Source: Flavobacterium segetis (GTDB lineage Bacteria; Bacteroidota; Bacteroidia; Flavobacteriales; Flavobacteriaceae). From it: a DNA stretch of 64,000 bases. Of the stretch, positions 47,135-57,607 are shown one piece after another. The DNA lies in the NCBI RefSeq assembly GCF_900129575.1, contig NZ_FQWE01000004.1, positions 186,001-250,000 on the forward strand, given 5' to 3'. The notes under the pieces are model-generated. The model ran no database searches, had not been told where the DNA came from, and worked only from the letters and a program-made list of their open reading frames with translations. Made by a program: the position numbers and the translations under genes. Position 1 is the first letter of the stretch. Each line of letters starts with the position of its first letter.

Positions 47135-47633
47135 TATGATTTTTTTAAATTTTGAGTTTTTTAAAATTTAAAAGTCAAAATAAGCATTGAATTGCTGATT
47201 TGAAAGTATTAGGATTGAGTGAAATTTTATAAAAATCATATTTAATATAGGAATGAAAGATACCAAGTAGAATCTCGTTAATTCAAAGATTACCTCTGAT
47301 TAAATTGTAATCAAATTTATTTTATTCGCTATATTAAAACAATACTTGAAATGATTATCCGAGTTTACTTAATCATATTAATACAAAGTGACTTATTGAA
47401 ATAAAAATATAAATAGAGGCAATTTATTCGTATTACGGATGAACTGCATCCTCGAACAGCTGACACATTCTATATTTTATTATCATTCTTCAATGCCCTA
47501 AATAATGTTAATTATTAATTTTACATATTGTAACAGCTAAAATTTTTTACTTTGAAAAAGAGCATCAGAAACGTTTTTATCTCTAAAACAAAAAGACAAG
47601 ATTACGGAAAAAGCTTAGATTGAAAAACTAATA
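47135..47633. other. Gene-free AT-rich stretch upstream of topA
   Basis: About 500 nt without a usable frame, between the ends of topA's promoter and the DeoR-type regulator gene. I see no repeat, hairpin or pseudogene that I can name. Confidence 0.4.
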
Positions 47634-48398
47634 CTACAATTTACCCGCTACAACAACATTGATACCGATTTCTTCTAGTTTCATTTTAGTTTCGATGTCG
47701 ATACCATCATCGGTAATAAGAACGTCTATTTTGTTCAAATTACAAATTTTACCAAAACCTCTAATATTCATTTTAGTAGAATCAGCTAGGACGATTACTT
47801 TCTCGGCGACATCAATCATAGCTTGATTTAAATGGGCTTCCAAAGCATTAGAAGTACTCAAACCAAATTCTAAATGAACTCCGTCAGTACCCAAAAATAA
47901 TTTATTACAAGAAAATTGACTTAATATTGCTTCGGCGATAGGCCCCACTGCTGAAGTTGAACTGTTTCGAATATCTCCACCTAATTGTATAGTATCAACG
48001 CGCTCTTCTTTACAAAGCTCCAGAGAAACTTTTAACGATGGCGTAAGCACCGTTAGCTTATGAAAACCTTTAATAATTTGAGATAAATAGTGAATATTAG
48101 AACCCGAACCTAAGATAATATAATCACTATTACTTATATATTTTAATGCTTCTTCTGCGATTTGCTTCTTTTGCTCCACTTGCATCTCCTCTTTGTCATC
48201 AATATTACGCTCAAAAGCGTAAAGCGCTTTTTTACTTGCTCCCCCATGCATTCGATGTAACAACTTTTCATTTTCTAAATAATTTAAATCCTTACGTATT
48301 GTAACAGCCGAAACATTATGAGTTTCACATAAATCGATTACATTCACATACCCTTTTTGCTCTAATTCACTAAGTATGTCTTCCTGTCTTCTATTCAT
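47634..48398 (-). CDS. glpR: DeoR/GlpR-family regulator of the glycerol genes
   Basis: 254 aa. The N-terminal DeoR helix-turn-helix is RRQEDILSELEQKGYVNVIDLCETHNVSAVTIRKDL. The C-terminal sugar-phosphate sensor holds ILGSGSNIHYLSQII, TPSLKVSLEL and LGTDGVHLEFGLST. It lies divergent from glpD-glpK-glpF, with which it shares a 159-nt gap, so I infer that it represses them and is released by glycerol 3-phosphate, as for E. coli GlpR. The gene symbol rests on this context. Confidence 0.88.
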   Translation of the reverse strand: MNRRQEDILSELEQKGYVNVIDLCETHNVSAVTIRKDLNYLENEKLLHRMHGGASKKALYAFERNIDDKEEMQVEQKKQIAEEALKYISNSDYIILGSGSNIHYLSQIIKGFHKLTVLTPSLKVSLELCKEERVDTIQLGGDIRNSSTSAVGPIAEAILSQFSCNKLFLGTDGVHLEFGLSTSNALEAHLNQAMIDVAEKVIVLADSTKMNIRGFGKICNLNKIDVLITDDGIDIETKMKLEEIGINVVVAGKL

Positions 48399-48474
48399 CC
48401 TATCTATTCGTTATAATTACACAATTATAGCTGTTTTTTTCTCATAAACACAATTTTAAGAAAAAAATTATAAA

Positions 48475-48512
48475 GAAACAGCAAAATGTTTCATTTAGTT
48501 TCATTATGTTTG
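48475..48512. promoter_or_regulatory. Operator-like array in the glpR-glpD gap
   Basis: GAAACA (48475-48480) and TGTTTC (48487-48492) form an inverted repeat; GTTT starts at 48488, 48498 and 48508, a direct repeat with exact 10-bp spacing (GTTTCATTTAGTTTCATTAT). DeoR-family proteins often bind such TTTC-type repeats. The last TTTG (48509-48512) can be the -33 of a promoter with TAATATTT (48532) as a weak -7, so binding would block glpD. Confidence 0.5.
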
Positions 48513-48557
48513 TAAAAAGAAAGTAAATATATAATATTTATAAATAAAAATTTCATT

Positions 48558-50138
48558 ATGAAACTAAACGAACAATTAACAAAAATAAAACAAACTCCTA
48601 TATGGGATGTAATTGTCATTGGTGGAGGTGCCAGCGGTCTCGGAACTGCTCTGGATGCCGCCAGCAGAGGATATAAAACCATTTTAGTTGAAGCAGTAGA
48701 TTTCGCAAAAGGAACTTCAAGCCGAAGTACTAAATTAGTTCATGGCGGAGTGCGTTATCTAGAGCAAGGTGATATTTCTCTTGTTAGAGAAGCACTTAAA
48801 GAACGAGGATTAATGGCTCAAAATGCTAGCCATTTAGTAAAAAATCAGTCTTTTGTAATACCTAATTACAATTGGTGGGGAGGTTACTTTTATACCTTAG
48901 GACTTACTATTTACGACCTCTTAGCAGGGAAATTAAGTCTTGGAAAATCTAAATATATTTCAAAGAAAAAAACAATTGAATTACTTCCTACAATAGAGCA
49001 AAAAGGTTTAGTAAGTGGCGTTATCTATCAAGATGGCCAATTTGACGATTCCCGTTTAGCAATAAACATAGCTCAAACTGCTGTAGAAAAAGGAGCTTGC
49101 CTTTTAAATTACACTAAGGTTGTTGCCCTACACAAGGATGATAAAAATCAAGTTACAGGTGTTCAAGTTAAAAATCAAGAAACCGGTGAGTTATTCGACT
49201 TAAAAGGGAAAGCGATCATCAATGCAACAGGCGTGTTTACTAATGCAATAATGAAACTAAACGATACCGTTTATAAAAAATACATTGTTCCAAGTCAAGG
49301 AATACACCTGGTATTTGATAAATCATTTCTACCAAGCGATCACGCTTTGATGATACCAAAAACGAGCGATGGAAGAGTTTTATTTGCAGTGCCGTGGCAT
49401 AATAAAATAGTTGTAGGAACAACAGATACCTTAATAAAAAATCATAGTCTCGAGCCAATTGCATTAGAAACTGAAATTGAATTTGTCCTAGAAACTGCAC
49501 AGCGATTCTTAGCAAAAAAACCTACTCGAGCCGACGTGCTTTCTGTTTACGCAGGACTAAGACCATTAGCTGCACCAAAGGAGCCAGGGAAAAGTACTAA
49601 AGAGGTTTCAAGAAGTCATAAAATAATTGTATCCGATACAGGACTAATAACGATCACTGGAGGAAAATGGACAACTTATAGAAAAATTGCCGAAGACATC
49701 ATCGATAAGGCTATACGCGTACGCAACCTACCAAAAAAGATATGCAAAACAGAACACATTGCAATTCATGGAAATAAAACAACTAACGACAAAGACCGCG
49801 AAAATCATTTGTACATATACGGTACGGATATTACTAAAATAGTAGAGATACAAAATCAAGAACCCGAATTAAAAGAGAAGCTGCATCCTGATTACGATTA
49901 TACAATGGCGGAGGTAGCCTGGGCGATTCGCAATGAAATGGCAAGAACAATTGATGATGTCTTAGCGAGAAGAGTTCGCTTATTATTCTTAGATGCTCGT
50001 GCGGCGATTGCTTCGTGTGAAAAAGTAGCGCAATTATTAGCAAAAGAATTAGGTCATAACGAGGCATGGGTACAAAACCAAATAACAGAATTTAAAGCGC
50101 TTGCTAACGGATTCCTACTTTCAGAATTTAAAAAATAA
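48558..50138 (+). CDS. glpD: Glycerol-3-phosphate dehydrogenase (aerobic type)
   Basis: 526 aa. FAD-binding loop VIGGGASGLGTALDAASRGY at about residues 20-40, SSRSTKLVHGGVRYLEQGD, YAGLRPLA and TITGGKWTTYRKIAED are GlpD signatures, and the C-terminal DUF-like alpha domain with AEVAWAIRNEMARTIDDVLARR is complete. It oxidises glycerol 3-phosphate to dihydroxyacetone phosphate and passes electrons to quinone at the membrane. First gene of a four-gene operon, 27 nt before glpK. Confidence 0.96.
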   Translation: MKLNEQLTKIKQTPIWDVIVIGGGASGLGTALDAASRGYKTILVEAVDFAKGTSSRSTKLVHGGVRYLEQGDISLVREALKERGLMAQNASHLVKNQSFVIPNYNWWGGYFYTLGLTIYDLLAGKLSLGKSKYISKKKTIELLPTIEQKGLVSGVIYQDGQFDDSRLAINIAQTAVEKGACLLNYTKVVALHKDDKNQVTGVQVKNQETGELFDLKGKAIINATGVFTNAIMKLNDTVYKKYIVPSQGIHLVFDKSFLPSDHALMIPKTSDGRVLFAVPWHNKIVVGTTDTLIKNHSLEPIALETEIEFVLETAQRFLAKKPTRADVLSVYAGLRPLAAPKEPGKSTKEVSRSHKIIVSDTGLITITGGKWTTYRKIAEDIIDKAIRVRNLPKKICKTEHIAIHGNKTTNDKDRENHLYIYGTDITKIVEIQNQEPELKEKLHPDYDYTMAEVAWAIRNEMARTIDDVLARRVRLLFLDARAAIASCEKVAQLLAKELGHNEAWVQNQITEFKALANGFLLSEFKK

Positions 50139-50147
50139 TACTACTAA

Positions 50148-51662
<1,515 letters not shown>

Positions 51663-51686
51663 ACCTAAAACAGAAAAAAAGAAGAT

Positions 51687-52415
51687 ATGACACCATTTAT
51701 AGCAGAAATAATTGGCACAATGTTAATGATTCTTTTAGGAAACGGCGTAGTTGCAAACGTGGTTCTAAAAGGTACAAAAGGAAATAATTCAGGATGGATT
51801 GTTATTACTTCAGGATGGGCATTTGGAGTTTTCATTGGTGTAGTCGTAGCAGGCCCCATTAGCGGAGCGCATCTAAATCCTATTGTAACTCTTGGTCTAG
51901 CACTTATAGGAAAATTTGCTTGGAGTGAAGTGGTTACTTACGTTATCGCCCAAATCATTGGAGCGATGTTAGGCGCTTTTTTAGTTTGGCTCTCGCATAA
52001 AGATCATTTTAGTTTCACTGATGATGAAGGCGGAAAACTAGCTTGCTTTAGTACAGGACCTGCAATAAGAAATTATTCCTCTAATTTAATCAGCGAAATC
52101 ATAGGAACATTCGTCCTGATTTTTGTGATTTTTTATCTCTCAGGACCAGATCTAAGCATCGCAGGTGCTGCTGACGCAAAAATTGGGCTAGGTTCAATAG
52201 GAGCCTTACCCGTTGCTATTCTTGTGTGGGCAATTGGGCTAAGCTTAGGAGGCACAACAGGGTATGCAATAAATCCCGCCAGAGATTTAGGCCCTAGGAT
52301 CGTACATTCCTTGCTTCTAAAAGGGAATAGTGATTGGAATTATGCCTGGATTCCTATTGTAGGTCCAGTTATTGGATCAAGTTTAGCTGCACTAGTATAC
52401 GTTTTGCTTAGTTAA
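51687..52415 (+). CDS. glpF: Glycerol facilitator, MIP/aquaporin family
   Basis: 242 aa with six membrane helices and two half-helix pore loops. The second loop has the regular NPA motif (GYAINPARDLGPR, with the Arg selectivity residue and the Asp typical of glycerol facilitators). The first loop reads SGAHLNPIVTLG, so its third base of the motif is Ile66 in place of Ala (NPI). The pore should still pass glycerol. Function follows from its position after glpK. Confidence 0.93.
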   Translation: MTPFIAEIIGTMLMILLGNGVVANVVLKGTKGNNSGWIVITSGWAFGVFIGVVVAGPISGAHLNPIVTLGLALIGKFAWSEVVTYVIAQIIGAMLGAFLVWLSHKDHFSFTDDEGGKLACFSTGPAIRNYSSNLISEIIGTFVLIFVIFYLSGPDLSIAGAADAKIGLGSIGALPVAILVWAIGLSLGGTTGYAINPARDLGPRIVHSLLLKGNSDWNYAWIPIVGPVIGSSLAALVYVLLS

Positions 52416-52439
52416 TACTTCGTTTAAAAAAACTAAATC

Positions 52440-53231
52440 ATGAAAAAAACACTAATTGCCGCTGTACTTTTATTTACAGGGTTAACTGGATACGCTCAAA
52501 AAAAAGTTACTTTAGATACAGTAGTAACGCGCTCAGATGAGACAAAGATATCTCGATTAGACTTTAATGTCAACCTTAGAACGAGTCATTTATGGAGAGG
52601 ACTAGTGATCAATGACGGCATGACCGCCACTGGTTACCTCCATTATGCACTGGACAAGGAACGAAACTTTACTGTTGGATTTTGGGGAGGAGCAGGTTTC
52701 GATGGAGACTATACTGAAATAAATTATTTTGTACAATACCAGAAAAATAATTTCTCCATCGCCATATGGGATTTGTTCAATACTACTGGTATTGAAACAC
52801 CAAAGGTTTTTAATTATGATAAAAACAGTACCACACATCTTATAGATTTGCGAACTTCCTATCGTTTTCCAGAAGCATTCCCTCTACGCATCGAAGCAGA
52901 TGTACTGCTCTATAGCGGTTTAAATGATCGTGAGTTAGACCGAGGCAACTACTATCGTAGCAGGAACTCCACTTATGTAGAATTTAGCTATCCAATTATT
53001 AGAGATCAAAAAGTAAATCTCAATGTCTTCCTGGGAGCTGCTTTCCCTATCACAGGAGGCAAACACTTGTATACCAGCAAAGTCGAAAGTGATTTTGATA
53101 TCGTAAATACAGGTATGACTGTTACTAAAAACATCGAAATATTTGCTTACAAACTACCTGTTTCGGCTACTGCCATGTGGAACCCTGCTAACAAAATAGC
53201 AAGAATCCAATTGGACATTGCTCTATTCTAA
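52440..53231 (+). CDS. Outer-membrane beta-barrel protein of the glycerol operon
   Basis: 263 aa with a signal peptide ending TGYAQ. The body alternates polar and hydrophobic residues in beta strands (FNVNLRTSHLWRGLVIND, FTVGFWGGAGFDGDYTEIN, IAIWDLFNTTGIE) and ends LDIALF, with a terminal Phe typical of outer-membrane barrels. I cannot name a family; it looks like the TorF-type putative porins. It follows glpF by 24 nt and ends at a terminator, so it is likely part of the glycerol operon, perhaps an outer-membrane entry pore (inference). Confidence 0.72.
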   Translation: MKKTLIAAVLLFTGLTGYAQKKVTLDTVVTRSDETKISRLDFNVNLRTSHLWRGLVINDGMTATGYLHYALDKERNFTVGFWGGAGFDGDYTEINYFVQYQKNNFSIAIWDLFNTTGIETPKVFNYDKNSTTHLIDLRTSYRFPEAFPLRIEADVLLYSGLNDRELDRGNYYRSRNSTYVEFSYPIIRDQKVNLNVFLGAAFPITGGKHLYTSKVESDFDIVNTGMTVTKNIEIFAYKLPVSATAMWNPANKIARIQLDIALF

Positions 53232-53256
53232 CCATTTAATTTTAATTTGTTGGTTA

Positions 53257-53287
53257 AAGACTCTCTTATTTAGGAGGGTTTTTTTTA
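53257..53287 (+). terminator. Terminator of the glp operon
   Basis: AAGACTCTCTTA (53257-53268) pairs with TAGGAGGGTTTT (53271-53282) with G-T pairs, followed by a T run. Confidence 0.7.
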
Positions 53288-53310
53288 TTTCACAAATTAA
53301 AATTTTTACT

Positions 53311-53453
53311 TAGCCCAGATTAAAGTAAAAAGCCCGGAGTCCCTTTGTTTCGGTTTTATTAGTACTACAAAGTGACTGAAAGAAGCTCTTGTAGTGCTTT
53401 ATAAAAACAAACAAAGATACAAGGACTTGAAACGGAAAGCTGGAAAGAGCTCC
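53311..53453 (-). repeat. Structured intergenic repeat, copy C
   Basis: On the minus strand from AGGAGCTCTTTCCAGCTTT to TTAATCTGGGCTA. The inner hairpin stem is ACTACAA (53364-53370) / TTGTAGT (53389-53395), enclosing core GAGCTTCTTTCAGTCAC. An outer stem is formed by GACTCC and an AGTCC/GGGACT pair. It lies between the glp terminator and the miaB promoter. Confidence 0.8.
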
Positions 53454-53622
53454 TAATGATTTCAGATGTTCGAATAATGATTCTTTAATGCAGGTACATT
53501 GGAAAAAAAACTCTAACAGTAGCTCATTTAAAAAACAAAAGTCAATTTTAACATCGTAAATAAGTAATTAGAAAGCTACTGTCTAAAATTCCTCAAATTT
53601 TGTTAAATCTTCGTCTGACATC

Positions 53623-53654
53623 TTGTCACTTCTATTGCAATTGACTTATCTTTG
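53623..53654 (+). promoter_or_regulatory. Promoter of miaB
   Basis: TTG (53623-53625), 21-nt spacer, then TATCTTTG (53647-53654), matching TAnnTTTG, 17 nt before the ATG. Confidence 0.55.
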
Positions 53655-53671
53655 TCAACTGAAAAAAGACA

Positions 53672-55117
53672 ATGGAAAAGATAATTGAAGAAAGCAAACA
53701 AGGTGAAAGCCTCGTTCTCGAAAATAAACCTGAAAATACTAAAAAACTTTTTATAGAGAGTTATGGCTGTGCGATGAATTTTTCGGATAGCGAGATAGTA
53801 GCTTCCATATTGTCTAGTAATGGATACAATACGACTCAAATACTTGAAGATGCTGATTTAGTTTTGGTAAATACTTGTTCAATTCGGGACAAAGCAGAGC
53901 AAACTATTCGAAAACGATTGGAAAAATACAATGCTGTAAAACGTATTAATCCAAAAATGAAAGTAGGCGTTTTGGGCTGCATGGCTGAACGATTAAAAGA
54001 AAAATTTTTAGACGAAGAAAAAATTGTAGATCTTGTTGTAGGTCCTGATGCGTACAAAGATTTGCCTAATTTATTAAGTGAAGTCGAAGAAGGACGCGAT
54101 GCTATAAATGTGATTTTATCAAAGGATGAGACGTATGGCGACATTTCTCCTGTACGATTGATGAGCAATGGAATTACCGCATTAGTATCTATAACTCGTG
54201 GTTGTGATAATATGTGTACGTTTTGCGTTGTGCCTTTTACACGTGGTCGTGAACGCAGTCGTGAACCACAAAGTATCATCAAGGAAATTCAGAATTTGTG
54301 GGACAAAGGCTTTAAGGAAATTACCCTTTTAGGTCAAAACGTTGATAGTTATTTATGGTATGGTGGTGGATTGAAAAAAGATTTTCAAACAGCATCTGAA
54401 ATGCAAAAAGCTACAGCAGTAGATTTTGATCATTTACTTGAAATGGTTGCTATTGGTTTCCCAAAAATGAGAATCCGTTTCTCGACTTCAAATCCACAAG
54501 ATATGCATGAGAGCATTTTACACGTCATAGCTAAATATCCTAATATATGTAAACACATTCACTTACCCGTTCAATCAGGAAGTAATCGAATTTTGAAGGA
54601 GATGAATCGTTTGCACACTCGCGAAGAATACATGACTTTGATTGATAAAATAAGAACTATTATTCCTAATGGATCTATTTCGCAAGACATGATTTCTGGT
54701 TTCCCAACGGAAACGGAAAAAGATCACCAAGACACTTTAAGTTTGATGGAATATGTGAAATATAATTTTGGTTATATGTATTCGTATTCGGAGCGTCCTG
54801 GGACATTGGCAGGAAGAAAAATGAAGGATGATGTACCTGAAATTATAAAAGCCAGAAGATTACAAGAAATTGTGGATCTCCAACAAAAACATGCGTGGTT
54901 TCGCTCTGAGGAATTTATTGGACAAATAGTTGAAGTTTTAGTTGAGAAAGTGTCAAAAAAATCAACTGAAGAGTTTTCTGGAAGAAATTCACAAAGTATT
55001 ACCGTGGTTTTTCCAAAAGAGAATTATAAAATTGGGGATTTTATAAATGTAAAAATTACAAGTTGCACAAGTGGAACTTTAAAAGGAGAAGCTGTAGGGT
55101 TATCCCTAATGAATTAA
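53672..55117 (+). CDS. miaB: tRNA-2-methylthio-N6-dimethylallyladenosine synthase
   Basis: 481 aa. The N-terminal UPF0004 domain holds three conserved cysteines (SYGCAMNFSDSE, NTCSIRDKAE and VLGCMAERL) for the auxiliary cluster. The radical-SAM motif is GCDNMCTFCVVPFTRGRERSR (CxxxCxxC). A C-terminal TRAM domain ends NVKITSCTSGTLKGEAVG. MiaB adds the methylthio group to i6A37 of tRNAs. Its stop is 6 nt before the left end of the GxxExxY cassette. Confidence 0.96.
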   Translation: MEKIIEESKQGESLVLENKPENTKKLFIESYGCAMNFSDSEIVASILSSNGYNTTQILEDADLVLVNTCSIRDKAEQTIRKRLEKYNAVKRINPKMKVGVLGCMAERLKEKFLDEEKIVDLVVGPDAYKDLPNLLSEVEEGRDAINVILSKDETYGDISPVRLMSNGITALVSITRGCDNMCTFCVVPFTRGRERSREPQSIIKEIQNLWDKGFKEITLLGQNVDSYLWYGGGLKKDFQTASEMQKATAVDFDHLLEMVAIGFPKMRIRFSTSNPQDMHESILHVIAKYPNICKHIHLPVQSGSNRILKEMNRLHTREEYMTLIDKIRTIIPNGSISQDMISGFPTETEKDHQDTLSLMEYVKYNFGYMYSYSERPGTLAGRKMKDDVPEIIKARRLQEIVDLQQKHAWFRSEEFIGQIVEVLVEKVSKKSTEEFSGRNSQSITVVFPKENYKIGDFINVKITSCTSGTLKGEAVGLSLMN

Positions 55118-55123
55118 AATTCC

Positions 55124-55152
55124 AACCGCAAATTTCACAAATTTCCGCAAAT
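55124..55152 (+). repeat. Left inverted-repeat arm
   Basis: AACCGCAAATTTCACAAATT with a repeated (C)ACAAATT unit inside. See the cassette entry; it begins 7 nt after the miaB stop. Confidence 0.75.
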
Positions 55153-55173
55153 GCATTCTTATAAAAATTGAAT

Positions 55174-55563
55174 ATGAGTGATACAAATGAATATTACTAC
55201 AAGAAAAACGAAAACTATGAAATAGTAGGTCTTTGCATGGAAGTGCATAGAATACTTGGCCTAGGCTTGTTAGAAATTGTATATAAAGACGCTTTAGAAA
55301 TAGAATTCAAAAACAATAATATTCCTTACGAAAGAGAAAAAGAGTATAATGTAGAATACAAAGGAATTATTCTACAGCATAAATTTTATGCTGATTTTGT
55401 TGTTTATGATGATATAATACTTGAAGTAAAATCAGTAAAAGAGATTAGTAATGATCATCTTGCGCAAACCCTAAATTATATGAAGTTAGCAGATACTCCA
55501 ATTGGAATAATCGCAAACTTCCAAAACAAATCTTTAGTTCATAAAAGACTGATAAACACTTAA
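55174..55563 (+). CDS. GxxExxY family protein (PDDEXK-like fold)
   Basis: 129 aa from ATG 55174 (the frame opens at a TTG two codons before). The name-giving motif is GLLEIVYKDAL (GxxExxY), and KFYADFVVYDDIILEVKSVKEI fits the PDDEXK pattern D-x-(D/E)xK. It is related to restriction-like nucleases, although no activity has been shown for this family (as far as I recall). It lies alone in a cassette with inverted-repeat ends, between miaB and a sigma-54 regulator gene. Confidence 0.88.
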   Translation: MSDTNEYYYKKNENYEIVGLCMEVHRILGLGLLEIVYKDALEIEFKNNNIPYEREKEYNVEYKGIILQHKFYADFVVYDDIILEVKSVKEISNDHLAQTLNYMKLADTPIGIIANFQNKSLVHKRLINT

Positions 55564-55569
55564 AACATA

Positions 55570-55598
55570 ATTTGTGAAAATTTGTGTAATTTGTGGTT
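55570..55598 (-). repeat. Right inverted-repeat arm
   Basis: Reads AACCACAAATTACACAAATT on the minus strand; 25 of 29 positions agree with the left arm. Confidence 0.75.
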
Positions 55599-55608
55599 AA
55601 AAAACAAA

Positions 55609-55654
55609 TAATGAGATTGCTTTGCTTTGTGCCACGCAACTCCTCGCAATAACA
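55609..55654. repeat. Degenerate GAGATTGCTT...TCCTCGCAAT repeat
   Basis: GAGATTGCTTTGCTTTGTGCC then ACGCAACTCCTCGCAATAAC. This is a variant of a short palindrome-like repeat of the form GAGGATTGCTT/TCCTCGCAATGA; a second copy lies at 59238. It fills the leader of the sigma-54 regulator gene. Confidence 0.5.
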
Positions 55655-55655
55655 T

Positions 55656-56912
55656 ATGGAAACAGTTCAAAACATAAAACAACGGTTTGAGATAATTGGT
55701 AACGACCCAAAGCTTAATCGTGCGATAGAAAAAGCCATTCAAGTTGCTCCTACTGACATTACAGTATTAGTAGCGGGAGAAAGTGGTGTGGGAAAAGAAA
55801 ACATTCCTAGGATTATACATTCCCTTTCACATAGAAAGCACGGAAAATACATTGCTGTAAACTGTGGTGCCATTCCAGAAGGAACTATTGATAGTGAACT
55901 TTTTGGGCATGAGAAAGGTGCTTTTACAGGTGCAACAAATACGCGTGAAGGTTATTTCGAAGTCGCTGACGGAGGTACAATTTTCCTAGATGAAGTAGGT
56001 GAATTACCACTTACTACCCAAGTTCGTTTGCTTCGTGTTCTTGAAAATGGGGAATTCATAAAAGTGGGTTCGTCACAAGTTCAAAAAACGAATGTGAGAA
56101 TTGTAGCTGCAACTAATGTAAATTTATTTGATGCTATCGAGAAAGGGAAGTTTCGTGAGGATTTATATTATCGTTTGAGTACCGTTGATATTGTTTTGCC
56201 ACCATTACGTGATCGAAAAGAAGATATCCATTTGTTATTTAGAAAATTCGTCGCTGATTTTGCCCATAAATATAAAATGCCACCTTTAAAATTAGATGAG
56301 AATGCGATTCCTTTATTGCAGAAATTTAGATGGAGCGGAAACATTCGCCAATTGCGAAATGTAGCTGAACAAATCTCAGTTTTAGAAACAAATAGAGACA
56401 TAACTGCCGCTACTTTACAATCCTATCTTCCCGAGCAAGGCAGTAATTTACCATCTGTTATCAAAGATAAAAAGAGTGAAAGTGATTTTAGTACGGAACG
56501 AGAGATTTTGTACAAAGTGCTTTTTGACATGAAAAGTGATTTGAATGATTTGAAAAAATTAACCTTAGAACTAATTCAAAATGGAAGTTCAAAAGTGCAA
56601 GAAACAAATCAGAATTTGATTAAAAAAATATACGGTTCCAAGGACAATGACAGTGAAATTGATTTTGAAGAACAACCAAGAGGCGCTTTAATCACTTCTC
56701 AACGAAATGAAGATTTGTATCAAGAGACTGATGATAATTATCTTTTTGCAGAAACAATAGAAGAGGTAGAAACTTTAAGATTAGAGCAAAAAGAGATTGA
56801 AATGATAAAAAAATCATTAGAAAAAAATAAAGGGAAAAGAAAAGCTGCCGCAGATGAATTAGGAATTTCTGAACGCACTTTATATCGAAAAATTAAACAA
56901 TTTGATTTGTAA
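55656..56912 (+). CDS. Sigma-54 (RpoN)-dependent transcription activator without receiver domain
   Basis: 418 aa. AAA+ domain from about residue 12: Walker A GESGVGKEN (41-49), the sigma-54 contact loop GAFTGA (88-93), FLDEVGELPLTTQVRLL (Walker B) and the Arg finger region FREDLYYRL. The C-terminal Fis-type helix-turn-helix is NKGKRKAAADELGISERTLYRK. There is no phospho-receiver or sensory domain; the linker (about 290-380) is acidic and unrecognised. It activates RpoN promoters, targets unknown. The ATG is close behind a repeat and the GxxExxY cassette. Confidence 0.93.
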   Translation: METVQNIKQRFEIIGNDPKLNRAIEKAIQVAPTDITVLVAGESGVGKENIPRIIHSLSHRKHGKYIAVNCGAIPEGTIDSELFGHEKGAFTGATNTREGYFEVADGGTIFLDEVGELPLTTQVRLLRVLENGEFIKVGSSQVQKTNVRIVAATNVNLFDAIEKGKFREDLYYRLSTVDIVLPPLRDRKEDIHLLFRKFVADFAHKYKMPPLKLDENAIPLLQKFRWSGNIRQLRNVAEQISVLETNRDITAATLQSYLPEQGSNLPSVIKDKKSESDFSTEREILYKVLFDMKSDLNDLKKLTLELIQNGSSKVQETNQNLIKKIYGSKDNDSEIDFEEQPRGALITSQRNEDLYQETDDNYLFAETIEEVETLRLEQKEIEMIKKSLEKNKGKRKAAADELGISERTLYRKIKQFDL

Positions 56913-56991
56913 CAATAAAAAAGTTCAAAAGAGCAAAATAACTTTACTTTTGAAAAGTAAATTAAAGCCACTAGCATTTTATTAAATTAAT

Positions 56992-57495
56992 ATGAAAAAA
57001 ATATATTTATCAGTACTATTCATAGTTCTATTGGCAACCAATAGTTGTTCTGTATATAACTTTACTGGAACCGGCAAAATTGATGCAAAGAATTTTCAAG
57101 TTGGATTTTTTCAAAATAATGCCGAGCTAATAGAGCCTGGAATTGATAGAACATTTACGCTAGAACTACAAGATTTGATTCAGAATCAAACCAATTTAAA
57201 TTTGGTCAAAAATAGTGCTGACTTAACTTATGAGGGCGAAATAGTCGATTACCGAATCAGCCCAATGACCGCAACCGCAGATCAAAGAGCGGCGCAAAAC
57301 CGACTAACTATTAGAATAAATGTTCGTTTCACCAATAAAAATAAAGAAACAGACGATTTTGAGAAATCTTTCTCATTTTTCTTTGATTATCCCGCTGAGC
57401 AACAACTAGCAGGAGCTACGTTAAATGCTGCATTAAAAGATATATTTGAGCGAATCACTCAAGATATCTTTAATGAATCTTTAGCAAAATGGTAA
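56992..57495 (+). CDS. lptE: LptE family lipoprotein (LPS transport)
   Basis: 167 aa with lipobox NSC (Cys19). The region NRLTIRINVRFTNK and KSFSFFFDYPAEQQLAGATLNAALKDIFERITQDIFNE is typical of the Bacteroidota LptE form. LptE plugs LptD in the outer membrane and helps to insert lipopolysaccharide. It is followed by a TPR-like gene and secG. Confidence 0.85.
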   Translation: MKKIYLSVLFIVLLATNSCSVYNFTGTGKIDAKNFQVGFFQNNAELIEPGIDRTFTLELQDLIQNQTNLNLVKNSADLTYEGEIVDYRISPMTATADQRAAQNRLTIRINVRFTNKNKETDDFEKSFSFFFDYPAEQQLAGATLNAALKDIFERITQDIFNESLAKW

Positions 57496-57607
57496 GAAAT
57501 TGAGCAGTAAATGGAACTTCTATTCAATCAAAGACACTCAATACATAGACCGAAATATTGGCTATTCATTACCAAATATTAAACACTGATTACTGAAACA
57601 CGCAAAA

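Larger units (their letters stand above)
55124..55598 (+). mobile_element. GxxExxY cassette bounded by 29-bp inverted repeats
   Basis: The left arm (55124-55152) and the right arm (about 55570-55598, read on the minus strand) agree in 25 of 29 positions: AACC[G/A]CAAATT[T/A]CACAAATTT then [C/T]C[G/A]CAAAT. Between them lies only one gene, of the GxxExxY family. There is no transposase, so if it moves, it depends on another system. I see no clear target duplication. It splits miaB from the sigma-54 regulator gene. Confidence 0.7.

Noticed and set aside
53836..54282. 148-residue frame antisense to miaB
   Set aside because: Lies wholly within miaB, has no recognisable domain and is explained by codon composition.
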